64,000 nt of DNA from NCBI GenBank assembly GCA_910586925.1, contig CAJUKG010000011.1:1-64000 (forward strand), read 5' to 3'. The translations under genes and the position numbers were made by a program. This stretch comes from an uncultured Christensenellaceae bacterium. Its GTDB lineage: Bacteria > Bacillota > Clostridia > Christensenellales > Pumilibacteraceae. Under the pieces are notes generated by a model. The model was not told the origin of the DNA. It was given only the letters and a program-made list of their open reading frames with translations, and made no database searches. Below, piece after piece: positions 17,231 through 25,988 of this stretch (position 1 is the first letter of the stretch; each line of letters starts with the position of its first letter).

Positions 17231-17259
17231 ATTTTACACCTTTTGAAACAAAATGTAAA
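17231..17259 (-). promoter_or_regulatory. Promoter of the DUF1624-ligase-MBL operon
   Basis: Minus-strand TTTACA (17254-17259) and TAAAAT (17231-17236) are 17 nt apart. The expected transcription start coincides with the ATG at 17224. Confidence 0.75.
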
Positions 17260-17371
17260 GCAGCCGCACGGCTTTTTTTGTTAGTGCCCGTCGCATACCG
17301 CAACGATCTTTGCGGTAAAACGCGGAAACAAATCGGTGCGCATATGCGCATATGTATTAAAAACGCAAAAT

Positions 17372-17398
17372 AAAAGCCCGACTTTCGATCGGACTTTT
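17372..17398 (-). terminator. Terminator after the PfkB kinase
   Basis: Minus-strand AAAAGTCCGA pairs with TCGGGCTTTT around a 7-nt loop and is followed by ATTTTG, 27 nt after the stop codon. Confidence 0.8.
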
Positions 17399-17424
17399 AT
17401 GCACGCATGCGCATGTTAGCAATG

Positions 17425-18366
17425 CTATTTGATTTCGGTGCTATACAGCTCGCACACTTCTTCGAACGTGGGTATGCTCGACGACGCGCCCCGCCGCGAA
17501 ACGGTTATGGCGGACGCGCGGGTCGCGAACAGGCATGCTTCTTTGAACGAGTACATGCCGACGTGCGGGTATGTGAGCGCGAGTGCTCCGACGAACGTAT
17601 CGCCCGCCCCCGTCGTATCCACGGCGACCGCCTTATGCGCGGGCAAGCGACCAACGAGTTTCATGCCGTCGGAGAACGCCACGCCGTTCGCGCCGAGGGT
17701 GATTGCGACGTACCGCACGCCTTTATCGAGGAAGAAATCCATCGCCGCAAGCTGAGATTGCTCGTCGCGGGGCTTTATGCCGGTGAGCGTTTCCGCTTCG
17801 TGCTCGTTCGGAACGATGATGTCGATATTGCAATAGAAATCGTCGGGCAATTCTTTGGCGGGGGCGGGATTGAGCACGGTGGTCATGCCGATAGACCGCG
17901 CTTTACGCAGTGCGTACCCCACTATATACAGCGGCACTTCGAGCTGGCAAAGCAAGGTGTCCGAGCTTGTCGCATGCTCGAGTGCTTCGTCTATGTCCGA
18001 CTTGGTGAAACCGAGGTTCGCCCCGCTATACACCGCGATACGGTTGTCCTTGCCGACGAGCGATACGACGGCAATACCGGTATTCCTGTTTACTTGGCGT
18101 ACGAACTCGGTATCGACGCCGTAACCGTCGAGCCTGCCTATCAAGTCCGCGCCGAACGCGTCCGCGCCCACGCGTCCTATGAGCTTGACTGCCTTGCGCC
18201 CGTCCTCGTACTTACGCGCAAGCCGCGAAATCGCGACCGCCTGATTCGCGCCCTTGCCGCCCAAACCCGTTTGACAGGAGTCGGCGAGCATGGTTTCGCC
18301 CTTTTTGGGCATTTTTTCGAGTTCGAGCGAAATATCGTAATTTATGCTGCCCAATACGTAAATCAT
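17425..18366 (-). CDS. PfkB-family sugar kinase, ribokinase-like
   Basis: This 313-residue kinase phosphorylates a sugar or nucleoside with ATP. It has the ribokinase N-terminal GGKGANQAVAISRL motif, the substrate region NPAPAKELPDDF, and the C-terminal DTTGAGDTFVGAL with the catalytic Asp. Ribokinase is the best match, but no ribose transporter is nearby. The start has AAGGAG 7 nt upstream. Its ATG overlaps the stop codon of the Na/Pi symporter gene (ATGA), so it is translated with a phosphate transporter, an unusual partner that may suggest phosphate-linked sugar use. Confidence 0.88.
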   Translation of the reverse strand: MIYVLGSINYDISLELEKMPKKGETMLADSCQTGLGGKGANQAVAISRLARKYEDGRKAVKLIGRVGADAFGADLIGRLDGYGVDTEFVRQVNRNTGIAVVSLVGKDNRIAVYSGANLGFTKSDIDEALEHATSSDTLLCQLEVPLYIVGYALRKARSIGMTTVLNPAPAKELPDDFYCNIDIIVPNEHEAETLTGIKPRDEQSQLAAMDFFLDKGVRYVAITLGANGVAFSDGMKLVGRLPAHKAVAVDTTGAGDTFVGALALTYPHVGMYSFKEACLFATRASAITVSRRGASSSIPTFEEVCELYSTEIK

Positions 18367-20174
18367 TGCCGTTCTCCTTTGTCTTCGGTAGTATCGACGG
18401 CTGCCGCGTCGTCGCTTACTTTCGCCTTGGCGAGAATACTGTTACCGCCCGCTTTGCGTTCGTGCGAGCGGCGTTTCTGCTCGTCCGCGATTTTTTCCAT
18501 AGCCTCGCGTTGCGAACCGGACGGGGATTTTATGGAGAACGCGATATTAGTGAGGTGATCGCCGATACGTTCGAGCGCGCTCGTTATCGAATAGAAATGC
18601 GTACCGCTCTCGACCGAACAACCGCCCTCGTTCAGACGCTTGATATGATTGTTGTCGAGCAGTCTGCACGTGATGTCCACTTCTTCCTCGAGCGCGGAGA
18701 ACGCATTGAGTCTGTCGACCGCGTTGTTTTGAAATATGTACATCGCCTCGTCGAACATGCCCATTACTTTATCGTACATATCCTCGAGCTCGTCGATAGC
18801 TTCCTGCGTAAATACGCACTCCCCTTCCGCCATAGCCCGCGCTTCTTCCATGAAGTTCTCGGCATGGTCGGCTATACGTTCGATATCTCCCACCACATGG
18901 TGGAGCGAGCCGATAAACTTCTCGTCCGCCCTGTTGAGCGACAGCGACGAGAGTTTAATGAGGTACTTCGTTACGCCCTTGTTGATAAAGTTGATGCGCT
19001 GCTCGTCGCGCTCGACCGCTTCGCCCTCCGACGTGTCTTTGGTGAGTACGGCTATCATGGCGCGCTTGAGGTTTGTTTTCGCCATTTCCGCCATATTGTC
19101 CACCTCGCGGCGCACCTGCGCCACGGCGATGGGCGGCGTCTGCAAAAACCTGTCGTCGATATAGTACATATGCGGAGCTTCGTCCTTGCCGCCGCGCTTT
19201 TCGCGCACGACGACGGATGCGAATTTGGTTAGCGGCTTTATAAACGGCACGAGAAGCAACGTCGTAAGCACGTTGAAAAGCACGTGGAACAGCGCGACCT
19301 GCATTTGCGCGTTGCTCGACATTTTACCGAACAGCCACACCACGTCGTCTTTGAAAACCCAGATGATGACGGTGAAAAGCACGGTGCCGATGAGGTTGAA
19401 CAGCAAGTGAATGACGGCGGTGCGCTTCGCGTTAGTGCTCGCGCCGATAGACGCGATCATGGCAGTTACGCAAGTACCGATATTAGTACCGAGAATGACG
19501 AAAAGCGCGCTGTCCATAGGGATTATGGGAAGTCCGCCCGTAGCGGGCGCAGCCATGGTAACGACGAGCGCGGTCATGGCGGCGGACGACTGAAACAGCG
19601 CGGTGCACACCATGCCTATGAGAATGAGAAGGAGCGGAAAGTCTATCACTCGGAACAGCCCCTGCATGGCGTCGGCTATCGCAGGGGTTTTGAACGCGCC
19701 GCTCATGAGCGACAAACCGACGAACATGAGTCCCAATCCCGCGATCGCCGAACCGATTTTCTTCACGGTATCGTTCTTGAAGAACATCATCATTATGACG
19801 CCGATGAACGCGAGGATCGCGAAATACGAACTGACGTTGAATCCCGACAGCGCGATGATAACGCCCGTGAGAGTAGTGCCTATGTTCGCGCCCATTATGA
19901 TGGAAGTGGCTTGGAACAGCGTCATCAGCCCCGCATTGACGAAGCCTATTACCATGACGGTGGTAGCTGCCGACGAATTGACGAGCACTGTCGCGACCGC
20001 GCCGACGCCTATGCCGGCAAAACGGTTGTTGCTGATTTTGCCGAACAGCTTGCGCATTCCCTTACCCGCACTGCGCTCGAGTCCGTCGCTCAACATTCTC
20101 ATGCCTATCATGAGAACGCCCAGCCCGGCTATTAACGATAATACACTCGATACGATTTCCAAAAACCGATCCAT
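18363..20174 (-). CDS. Na+/phosphate symporter with PhoU-like domain
   Basis: This is a NptA/PNaS-family transporter of 603 residues. The first 330 residues hold two inverted membrane repeats with the QSSAA motif (FQSSAAMTALVV) and a matching VNSSAATTVMVIGF in the first half, the hallmark of sodium-phosphate cotransporters. Residues from about 345 are a soluble, helical PhoU-like domain ending in a charged tail. It imports phosphate, or exports it, at the cytoplasmic membrane. The leader is very short (about 12 nt) with only AGG touching the ATG. The downstream kinase gene overlaps by 4 nt. Confidence 0.93.
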   Translation of the reverse strand: MDRFLEIVSSVLSLIAGLGVLMIGMRMLSDGLERSAGKGMRKLFGKISNNRFAGIGVGAVATVLVNSSAATTVMVIGFVNAGLMTLFQATSIIMGANIGTTLTGVIIALSGFNVSSYFAILAFIGVIMMMFFKNDTVKKIGSAIAGLGLMFVGLSLMSGAFKTPAIADAMQGLFRVIDFPLLLILIGMVCTALFQSSAAMTALVVTMAAPATGGLPIIPMDSALFVILGTNIGTCVTAMIASIGASTNAKRTAVIHLLFNLIGTVLFTVIIWVFKDDVVWLFGKMSSNAQMQVALFHVLFNVLTTLLLVPFIKPLTKFASVVVREKRGGKDEAPHMYYIDDRFLQTPPIAVAQVRREVDNMAEMAKTNLKRAMIAVLTKDTSEGEAVERDEQRINFINKGVTKYLIKLSSLSLNRADEKFIGSLHHVVGDIERIADHAENFMEEARAMAEGECVFTQEAIDELEDMYDKVMGMFDEAMYIFQNNAVDRLNAFSALEEEVDITCRLLDNNHIKRLNEGGCSVESGTHFYSITSALERIGDHLTNIAFSIKSPSGSQREAMEKIADEQKRRSHERKAGGNSILAKAKVSDDAAAVDTTEDKGERQ

Positions 20175-20193
20175 CCTATAGTAAGATAATATT

Positions 20194-20222
20194 ATTGTAC
20201 ATTACATGCGTCGAAATGTCAA
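20194..20222 (-). promoter_or_regulatory. Promoter of the Na/Pi symporter-kinase operon
   Basis: Minus-strand TTGACA (20217-20222) and TACAAT (20194-20199) are 17 nt apart, about 20 nt before the start codon. Confidence 0.8.
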
Positions 20223-20341
20223 GCGCAATTATACGATTGGTGCGCGGTTATGTTGCATGCGCGGTTTCGCCATATCCGCGTCACATGAGCACAATCCGCG
20301 CACGCGACGCAAAACGCGACGACGGCACGACGCGCAACGAT

Positions 20342-20369
20342 AAAAGCGCGCACCGAACGGCGCGCGCTT
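20342..20369 (-). terminator. Terminator after the CBS/CorC protein gene
   Basis: Minus-strand AAGCGCGC pairs with GCGCGCTT around a 10-nt loop, then TTTTAT, about 25 nt after the stop codon. Confidence 0.8.
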
Positions 20370-20394
20370 ATTTCATAAGACCTTACTGCGTTAT

Positions 20395-21654
20395 TTATTC
20401 TTCCTGTTGCGGGGTCACCGTTATCTTGACTTCCGCGACGCGCTTTTGCGTAGAACGCGTGACCGTAATGTGCATATTGAGATAATCGAAATTCTCGCCC
20501 GCAACGGGGATCTTTTCCATTTGTTCTGTGACCCAACCGCCGACCGACGACGACTCGAATTCTTCTTTCACGTCGACTTTGACGTAATCGAACACGTCGA
20601 GCAGCGGCGCGTTGCCGTTTACGATATACTCGCCGTCGCCCGTCGTCTTGATGAACTCCTCGATCTCGTCGTGCTCGTCGTAAATTTCGCCGACGAGTTC
20701 CTCGAGAATATCTTCCATGGTGACGATACCGCTCGTGCCGCCGTACTCGTCAACGACGACCGCCATGTGGATTTTGGCTTTCTGCATCATGCGCAGTGCC
20801 GCCGAGATCTTCATGTTCTGCGACAGACACACCGTGTTTTGAATACAGCTTTCAAAATCTTTCGCGCCGTCGAGAGTGGCTATCAGGAAATCTTTTTCGT
20901 GAACGATGCCTATCACGGTATCTATCGTGCCGCTGTACACGGGCATGCGCGAAAAACCGTTCTCGCGGAATTTCTTCGCGACGTCCTCCATGCTCTCGTC
21001 CGCAGACACCGCGACGACGCCCACCCTGTGCACCATTATGTCGCCGACGTCGAGATCTTCGAACTCGATAGCCGAACGGATAAGCTCGGACTCGTGTTCG
21101 TCGATACCGCCCTCGCTGTGCGCAGTTTCGACGTACGTGAGAAGTTCGTCCTCGGTGATGCCCGGTTCTTTTTTGAACTTGAAAATCTTAAGCAGTAATT
21201 TTCGCCACTGCGAGAATATCCAGGTGAGCGGGAAGAAAATCACTTCGAGCACGAACAGCACGCCGCTGAACGCACGCGCAAACCCTTCGGGGTGTTCTTT
21301 GGCGATCGTTTTGGGTGTGATCTCGCCGAATATGAGCACGGCGAGCGTCATCACCGCCGTGGACACCGTTACGGCTTGCGAACTGTCCGACATGAGCGAC
21401 ACGAAAAACAACGTGGCAAGCGACGATGCTACGATGTTCACTATGTTATTCCCGATCAGTATTGTCGTAATAAGTTTGTCGTAGTTGTCGATCATTTTGC
21501 CGACGCGCTTTGCCCACTTGACGCCGTTGGCTTCAAGGGTATGCAACCGCACGCGGTTCACGCTCGTAAAAGCGGTTTCCGCCGACGAGAAGAACGCCGA
21601 CAGAAGCACGAGGATTATCAATACTACTAATATACCTATTTGATATGGGTCCAT
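20395..21654 (-). CDS. HlyC/CorC (CNNM) family transporter with CBS domains
   Basis: This is a CNNM-type protein linked in other bacteria to Mg2+ or cobalt efflux. It has an N-terminal DUF21 membrane domain of about four segments (SAFFSSAETAFTSVNRVRL), a CBS pair at about 200-320 (VHRVGVVAVSADES and MKISAALRMMQ), and a C-terminal CorC_HlyC domain with TVGGWVTEQM-like end (here SSVGGWVTEQMEKIP). The best start is the ATG at 21654 (MDPYQIGILVV). A TTG at 21669 lies directly on the AGGAG and cannot use it. The AGGAG is then about 16 nt from the ATG, an unusually long spacing. Confidence 0.92.
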   Translation of the reverse strand: MDPYQIGILVVLIILVLLSAFFSSAETAFTSVNRVRLHTLEANGVKWAKRVGKMIDNYDKLITTILIGNNIVNIVASSLATLFFVSLMSDSSQAVTVSTAVMTLAVLIFGEITPKTIAKEHPEGFARAFSGVLFVLEVIFFPLTWIFSQWRKLLLKIFKFKKEPGITEDELLTYVETAHSEGGIDEHESELIRSAIEFEDLDVGDIMVHRVGVVAVSADESMEDVAKKFRENGFSRMPVYSGTIDTVIGIVHEKDFLIATLDGAKDFESCIQNTVCLSQNMKISAALRMMQKAKIHMAVVVDEYGGTSGIVTMEDILEELVGEIYDEHDEIEEFIKTTGDGEYIVNGNAPLLDVFDYVKVDVKEEFESSSVGGWVTEQMEKIPVAGENFDYLNMHITVTRSTQKRVAEVKITVTPQQEE

Positions 21655-21702
21655 AAGGACGAACTGCAATCTCCTATACTTGATAATAAGTGATATGTAA
21701 AG

Positions 21703-21731
21703 ATTATATCATAAGTGACTGATAATGTCAA
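21703..21731 (-). promoter_or_regulatory. Consensus promoter of the CBS/CorC gene
   Basis: Minus-strand TTGACA (21726-21731) and TATAAT (21703-21708) match consensus fully with a 17-nt spacer. Confidence 0.88.
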
Positions 21732-21764
21732 CGGTTTTATACGGAATGAAAAATGATGAATTAC

Positions 21765-21970
21765 AAACGCGCAATTAGAATATAAGGAATAGATTCTTCG
21801 CATTCGCTCAGAATGACAAAAGAATATAATGTGGAGCGCGCGGGACGCATGAGGGGCGCAGTGGGCTGCGTCCCCTACGGAAACAAGGTCGATTAATATT
21901 ACGGAGAGATCTCATTAAACCAAAAATAATAGTTAACAATAATTATTAATTGTTAATTATTAATTCTTAA
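21765..21970. repeat. Intergenic repeat cluster downstream of the histidine kinase
   Basis: The 320-nt gap between the CBS/CorC start and the kinase stop holds no gene beyond the promoter at 21703-21731. On the minus strand it contains TTGTCATTCTGAGCGAATGC-type sequence (about 21790-21820), a GC-rich segment with GGGACGCAGCCCACTGCGCC-like symmetry (about 21840-21885), and TTAATAATTAACAATTAAT-like AT repeats (21930-21970). These resemble the cluster at 7566-7836 and common mobile-looking intergenic repeats of gut bacteria. Confidence 0.55.
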
Positions 21971-21975
21971 TTTTT

Positions 21976-23655
21976 TTAGTACCCCCCCCCGCAAGGTTTG
22001 ACGATTTTCATTTCGAACCAGAAGGTACTGCCTTTATCGAGTTCGGAATTCACGCCGAACTCGACGCCGTGCGCCTTGAGTATGTTATAGCATATGGACA
22101 GCCCAAGCCCCGACCCGACCGTGGTGCGCTTGGACCGCGCCGCGCGATAGTATCTGTTCCAAATGGATTCCTGTTCTTCGGGCGCGATGCCTTTACCGTG
22201 GTCGGTAATTTCCACACGCGCCGTGCCGTTCATATTCTTGACGCGCACGATTATCACTTTGTCGTCGCCGCAGTAATTGAACGCATTGCCGATAAAGTTA
22301 TACATCACCTGCTCGATCCTGTTCTTGTCGCAATGCACGATAAGATCGCTGTCGATCTCGGTTTCGAACTTGACGCCGTCGCGCTCTTTGAAATAATCGA
22401 AACGCTTGAGAATATCCTCCGCCGCCGCGGAAATGTCGCAGTCCTCGAAATTGAACTCCGTAACGCCCGACGACAACCGCGAATAGTTGAGCACGTCGTC
22501 GGTAAACGTCGTTAGTTTATCCGCCTCGGCGATTATCGTTTCGGTGATCTTCTCGCGTTTCTTTTCGTCCTGCGGCAGATCGCGGATCATTTCGGCATAC
22601 GCGCGGATTATGGTAATCGGGGTGCGCATGTCGTGCGAAACGTTGGCGATCAAATCGCGCTGTAACTGCTCGGTGCTCTTGAGTCGTTTCTTCGCGCTGT
22701 TCAGTGCGGTAGCGAGCGTATCGTACTCGTAATACCCGTATCCCGTAAACTCGACGTCGTAATCGCCGTCCGCCACCCGCTTCGCATTCCGCGTAAACTC
22801 GGTTAGACATTTGGTTTGATACCGCGCCGCGAACAGCGCGCACACGAACGCAAGCACCAACACCACGATCGTGCAAAACACAAATAACAGCAAAACTTTA
22901 CCTGCATTGACGAGCAGCGCGTTGTTCGATTTCATCGCGATCATATACATGAACGTCGGACCTTCGTCGGTGTCCACCCAATGCTCGCTGCAATAATACA
23001 CGAGCTTGCCGTACTCCGTATCCGCCATACCCGTATCAATGTCGCTCTTGAGAATACTCTCGTAATCGAGCGAATTTATAAGCCGAAGTATGGATGCATT
23101 TTCGTTCACGGTATCGCTGCTTTGCCCTATCGCATCGACCACGATGACCGGCTTCAGCTCGTTGCCGTCCCTCTTGAACACGATAAACGATGCGGAATTG
23201 GTGCGCGCGATCTCCGACAGTTTGTCACGGTAAAACACCGTCATACCGTTATCGTCGCCGCGCTTGGGGAATGCGGCTGCAGCCGCCGAGCCGATGCTGT
23301 GTATATCGTCGCGCATGATCGCGTCGTAAAATCCGTTCAGTCCGAAAAGCAGCAGTACCCACATCATGAGCAGCACCACCGTCGCGAACAGGAAGTAATT
23401 GAGTATCATGCGCCGCGACACCGATTTAATTATCCTGCCGCGCGGTTTTTTGTTCTTCCCCGCTTTTGTCGCAGGCGCGTCGATTTCCGCGACTGCCGTC
23501 GCCGCTTCGCCGATTTCCGCCGCAGGTTCGGGCGCGTGCGATTCCGCGCCGTCAGCGACGTTTTCCGCATCTGTCGGCGTTATGTTTTCCGTTTCGGGTA
23601 TTTGCTCGCCCCCGTCGATCGGGCACGGCGCAATTTTTTTCTCGCTGTTTTTCAT
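21976..23655 (-). CDS. Sensor histidine kinase with G9 tract at its C-terminus
   Basis: This is a membrane sensor kinase of 559 residues. Residues 1-75 are an acidic Pro/Ala/Glu-rich cytoplasmic tail, about 84-107 is helix 1, 108-252 an external sensor domain, 253-277 helix 2, and 278-330 a HAMP linker. HisKA carries the phospho-acceptor H341 (NVSHDMRTPI), followed by an HATPase domain with NAFNYCGDD, DHGKGI and GSGLGLSICY. No regulator gene is adjacent. The last codons contain nine Gs (21982-21990 on the plus strand as C), giving CGGGY then stop. Gain or loss of one G changes the tail. It follows a small membrane protein gene by 42 nt. Confidence 0.95.
   Translation of the reverse strand: MKNSEKKIAPCPIDGGEQIPETENITPTDAENVADGAESHAPEPAAEIGEAATAVAEIDAPATKAGKNKKPRGRIIKSVSRRMILNYFLFATVVLLMMWVLLLFGLNGFYDAIMRDDIHSIGSAAAAAFPKRGDDNGMTVFYRDKLSEIARTNSASFIVFKRDGNELKPVIVVDAIGQSSDTVNENASILRLINSLDYESILKSDIDTGMADTEYGKLVYYCSEHWVDTDEGPTFMYMIAMKSNNALLVNAGKVLLLFVFCTIVVLVLAFVCALFAARYQTKCLTEFTRNAKRVADGDYDVEFTGYGYYEYDTLATALNSAKKRLKSTEQLQRDLIANVSHDMRTPITIIRAYAEMIRDLPQDEKKREKITETIIAEADKLTTFTDDVLNYSRLSSGVTEFNFEDCDISAAAEDILKRFDYFKERDGVKFETEIDSDLIVHCDKNRIEQVMYNFIGNAFNYCGDDKVIIVRVKNMNGTARVEITDHGKGIAPEEQESIWNRYYRAARSKRTTVGSGLGLSICYNILKAHGVEFGVNSELDKGSTFWFEMKIVKPCGGGY
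21982..21990 (+). repeat. C9 (coding-strand G9) tract in the kinase 3' end
   Basis: A nine-base C run (G on the coding strand) lies six nt before the stop codon of the histidine kinase gene. It is followed on the coding strand by TACTAAAAAAA. Confidence 0.9.
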
Positions 23656-23697
23656 AATTCGATCGTATGATGAAATTTAAGTATTCGCTTTCCGTTT

Positions 23698-24378
23698 TCA
23701 CTCGGCGGCGTGCGTGTCGTCACTGCCGTCGCGCTCTCGCGGAGGGTCGGGATCATCGGTTATTTCGTAACCGAACACGTCGTCCGCTTTCGGCTTGTCG
23801 GCATTACCGTCGCCGAGCGGCGGTTTCTTGCTCTCGGTAAATCCGGGTATCCGTCGCAACACGACGCGGGACATTGCCGAAAATATAAAATCGAGCGGCA
23901 CAAGCACCGCGGTCGCGATAAGCGCGAGTATCGGGTATCCGCCGACAAGCTCCACCCATTCCGCAACGTTTATTCCTTCCCGCCCGACGCTCGCGACGTT
24001 GACCGTGATCGCGTACACCGCGCCGAAAGTCACGTTGAAATACACGATCGCGACGAGTGCGCGAAGCAGTGCCGTTTTGACCTTGAAATAAGTGAATCTG
24101 TCGGCAAAAAACGCCGCTATGCCGTACGGTGCGAACATGACGACAAACAACAGCCATTTGACTGACAGTCCCGTGATCAAGAACATCAAGCCCGCCGCCG
24201 CGATCGCGGTGAGCGCGCCGTACATAAGTCCGCTTCGCTTGCAAGCCGAAAATATGCAAAATGCCGCTAAATATAACGGCATAAAGCTGAGCGGCAAATA
24301 TGCCGTCATGACACACATTATTACCGCGAGCGCGGTGCACACCGCCGCAGTCGTCAGTTTCTTTGCTTGCCCCGTCAT
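23698..24378 (-). CDS. Multi-pass membrane protein, ECF S-component-like
   Basis: The protein has about five to six hydrophobic helices in residues 1-160 followed by a hydrophilic, acidic tail of about 60 residues. The start LTTAAVCTALAVIMCVMTAYLPL resembles substrate-specific (S) components of ECF vitamin transporters, or DUF2232-type proteins (landmark AAVCTALAVIMC). I cannot assign a substrate. The start at 24378 shares one base with the stop codon of the J-like gene (TGATG), so the two are coupled. An upstream in-frame TTG is less likely. It may belong to the operon that ends with the histidine kinase. Confidence 0.65.
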   Translation of the reverse strand: MTGQAKKLTTAAVCTALAVIMCVMTAYLPLSFMPLYLAAFCIFSACKRSGLMYGALTAIAAAGLMFLITGLSVKWLLFVVMFAPYGIAAFFADRFTYFKVKTALLRALVAIVYFNVTFGAVYAITVNVASVGREGINVAEWVELVGGYPILALIATAVLVPLDFIFSAMSRVVLRRIPGFTESKKPPLGDGNADKPKADDVFGYEITDDPDPPRERDGSDDTHAAE

Positions 24379-24989
24379 CAGCAGCAACGCATGGCGTTAC
24401 ACAGACAGTCGGTAAGACAGTATGCGCAACAACATGTCGAAAGACAGTTTGACATATCGGCAGGCTGTGACTGCGGTTGTTCGACATACGTCGGAGGAGG
24501 CTCGGCGGTATGCGGTCTGTCGCCGCTCGACGATCCGCCCTTCATTGCCATCTCGAGTTTATCGAGCGAGGCGCGGTATTTCTTATTGTTCGGATCTTCG
24601 CGGAGAGCCATTTCGAGCTGTGTTTTGGACTCGGAGAGCCACTCGCGCTTGTAAAACACTATCGCCTGCATGTAGTGCCATTCGCCGTTGCGGTCGGAAA
24701 TGCCGTCGAGAATGTCCTGCGCCTCGTTGTACTTGCCGCGACGTATAAGCTCGTCCACTTCGCCGTAATCGCCGTGCCACGCGGACTCGCTTTCCGCATG
24801 GTCGATATTCGCGCAAATTACGATCCACGCCTCCTCAAGCTCCTGCAGCTTCCGTGCGCCTTCGTTGCCTTCTTCGCCCGACTTGAAACGCTGCTCGCTG
24901 TATATCGCGTGCAGTTCGTCGTATTTCGCTTTCAATACTTCGGGCGTCGCATTCCTGTCCAGCCCCAATACTCCGTACGGATCTTTCAT
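24378..24989 (-). CDS. Degenerate J-domain/TPR protein with Cys-rich tail
   Basis: This is a 203-residue protein. It opens KDPYGVLGLDRNATPEVLKA, as in the first helices of a DnaJ J-domain, but the HPD tripeptide needed to stimulate Hsp70 is missing. Residues about 75-150 form a TPR-like helical pair (RRGKYNEAQDILDGI and SESKTQLEMALREDP). A Pro-rich linker leads to a last 25 residues with nine cysteines (NCLSTCCCAYC and LCNAMRCC). In related Clostridia such a protein accompanies a DUF5685 gene, as here. The Cys tail suggests metal binding or lipid attachment. Function unknown. Confidence 0.7.
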   Translation of the reverse strand: MKDPYGVLGLDRNATPEVLKAKYDELHAIYSEQRFKSGEEGNEGARKLQELEEAWIVICANIDHAESESAWHGDYGEVDELIRRGKYNEAQDILDGISDRNGEWHYMQAIVFYKREWLSESKTQLEMALREDPNNKKYRASLDKLEMAMKGGSSSGDRPHTAEPPPTYVEQPQSQPADMSNCLSTCCCAYCLTDCLCNAMRCC

Positions 24990-25070
24990 AACCGTGACCT
25001 CCCGTCACTCGATGTCTTTTTCCGAAATATACTTTCGCATTCCGTCGCCGCTTTTGCGGTCGCTTTGCCG

Positions 25071-25988
25071 TTACAGTCGCGGACTGTCCAGCTTTTTGAC
25101 CGACTCCGCAAGCTCCTTCGTTTTCGCGCGCATTCCGCGCTTGACTATGTTTTCTATCAGCGAACGGCTCTGCGTAAACCGCAGTCCGTCGCAACACTGC
25201 TCCGCTCGCACGCACACCGAATTCAATATACCGAGTATTTCTTCCTTGTGCGCCGAGAGAAATTCTTTTCTGAAGTTTTTGATTCTTTTTGTTTGTTTTG
25301 CCGCATTCGTTTCCGTTTTATCCGCGCCGTCCGCATACCGCGCGAGAAAAGGATTGTACCGTCTGCGTTTTCTATCGTCCGCTATGTCGTCGAGCGCGTC
25401 GACGATATACACGAACTTGCCTATATTATAGCACAGCCCGCGCATGTTGTCGTCGGTCGCACGCCCGAGAATAAACTCGGGAAGCTCGCGCATAAACGCC
25501 GCGAACGGGTCTGCCGCCCTGTCGATACTGCTCTCGCCGCGCTTTTCGACGGCTGTCTGTTCTTCATCGAACCGCTTCACGCGCGCCCACAGTTCGGGAC
25601 ACTCTGCCGCCGCCTTTTTCACCGCGCCCGCGAGCATGCTCCGCACCGCGCGATATTTGATCCCGTCGCCGTCGCGCACGCCGTCCTCCGCTTTTTGGTA
25701 GCAAAGCATTATGTTCGCATACACGAGCCGAGTGAGCAGCGGGTTTGACTGTAATATCGCTTTATGCCGCGGATTGAGCACACACCCGTGTTCCTCTATT
25801 ACTATGTCCGACTGCGCATAGTCATGCAACAGTGCGGAGAGGAACGCGAAATCGTAATTGGTGGTAAACCTCGGGAACTGACCGCAAAGCCTGCCCGTTT
25901 CACAGCATATCCCGCAGTAAAACGATTTGTAAAGCACGAAGTCGCTTTGACCGAGCGTACTTCTTTCGGGAACGATATAGCCGTACAT
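25071..25988 (-). CDS. DUF5685 family protein
   Basis: This 305-residue protein matches the clostridial DUF5685 pattern: FYCGICCETGRLCGQFPRF near residue 28, TTNYDFAFLSALLHDY, then GLCYNIGKFVYIVDALDDIADD in the second half. The CGIC/C cysteines and the DALDDIADD acidic helix resemble isoprenoid-synthase-like folds, but no function is established. Its ATG shares one base with the trpS stop codon (TGATG), so translation is coupled to tryptophanyl-tRNA synthetase, which is odd for a protein of unknown role. The J-like gene follows 81 nt downstream. Confidence 0.85.
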   Translation of the reverse strand: MYGYIVPERSTLGQSDFVLYKSFYCGICCETGRLCGQFPRFTTNYDFAFLSALLHDYAQSDIVIEEHGCVLNPRHKAILQSNPLLTRLVYANIMLCYQKAEDGVRDGDGIKYRAVRSMLAGAVKKAAAECPELWARVKRFDEEQTAVEKRGESSIDRAADPFAAFMRELPEFILGRATDDNMRGLCYNIGKFVYIVDALDDIADDRKRRRYNPFLARYADGADKTETNAAKQTKRIKNFRKEFLSAHKEEILGILNSVCVRAEQCCDGLRFTQSRSLIENIVKRGMRAKTKELAESVKKLDSPRL

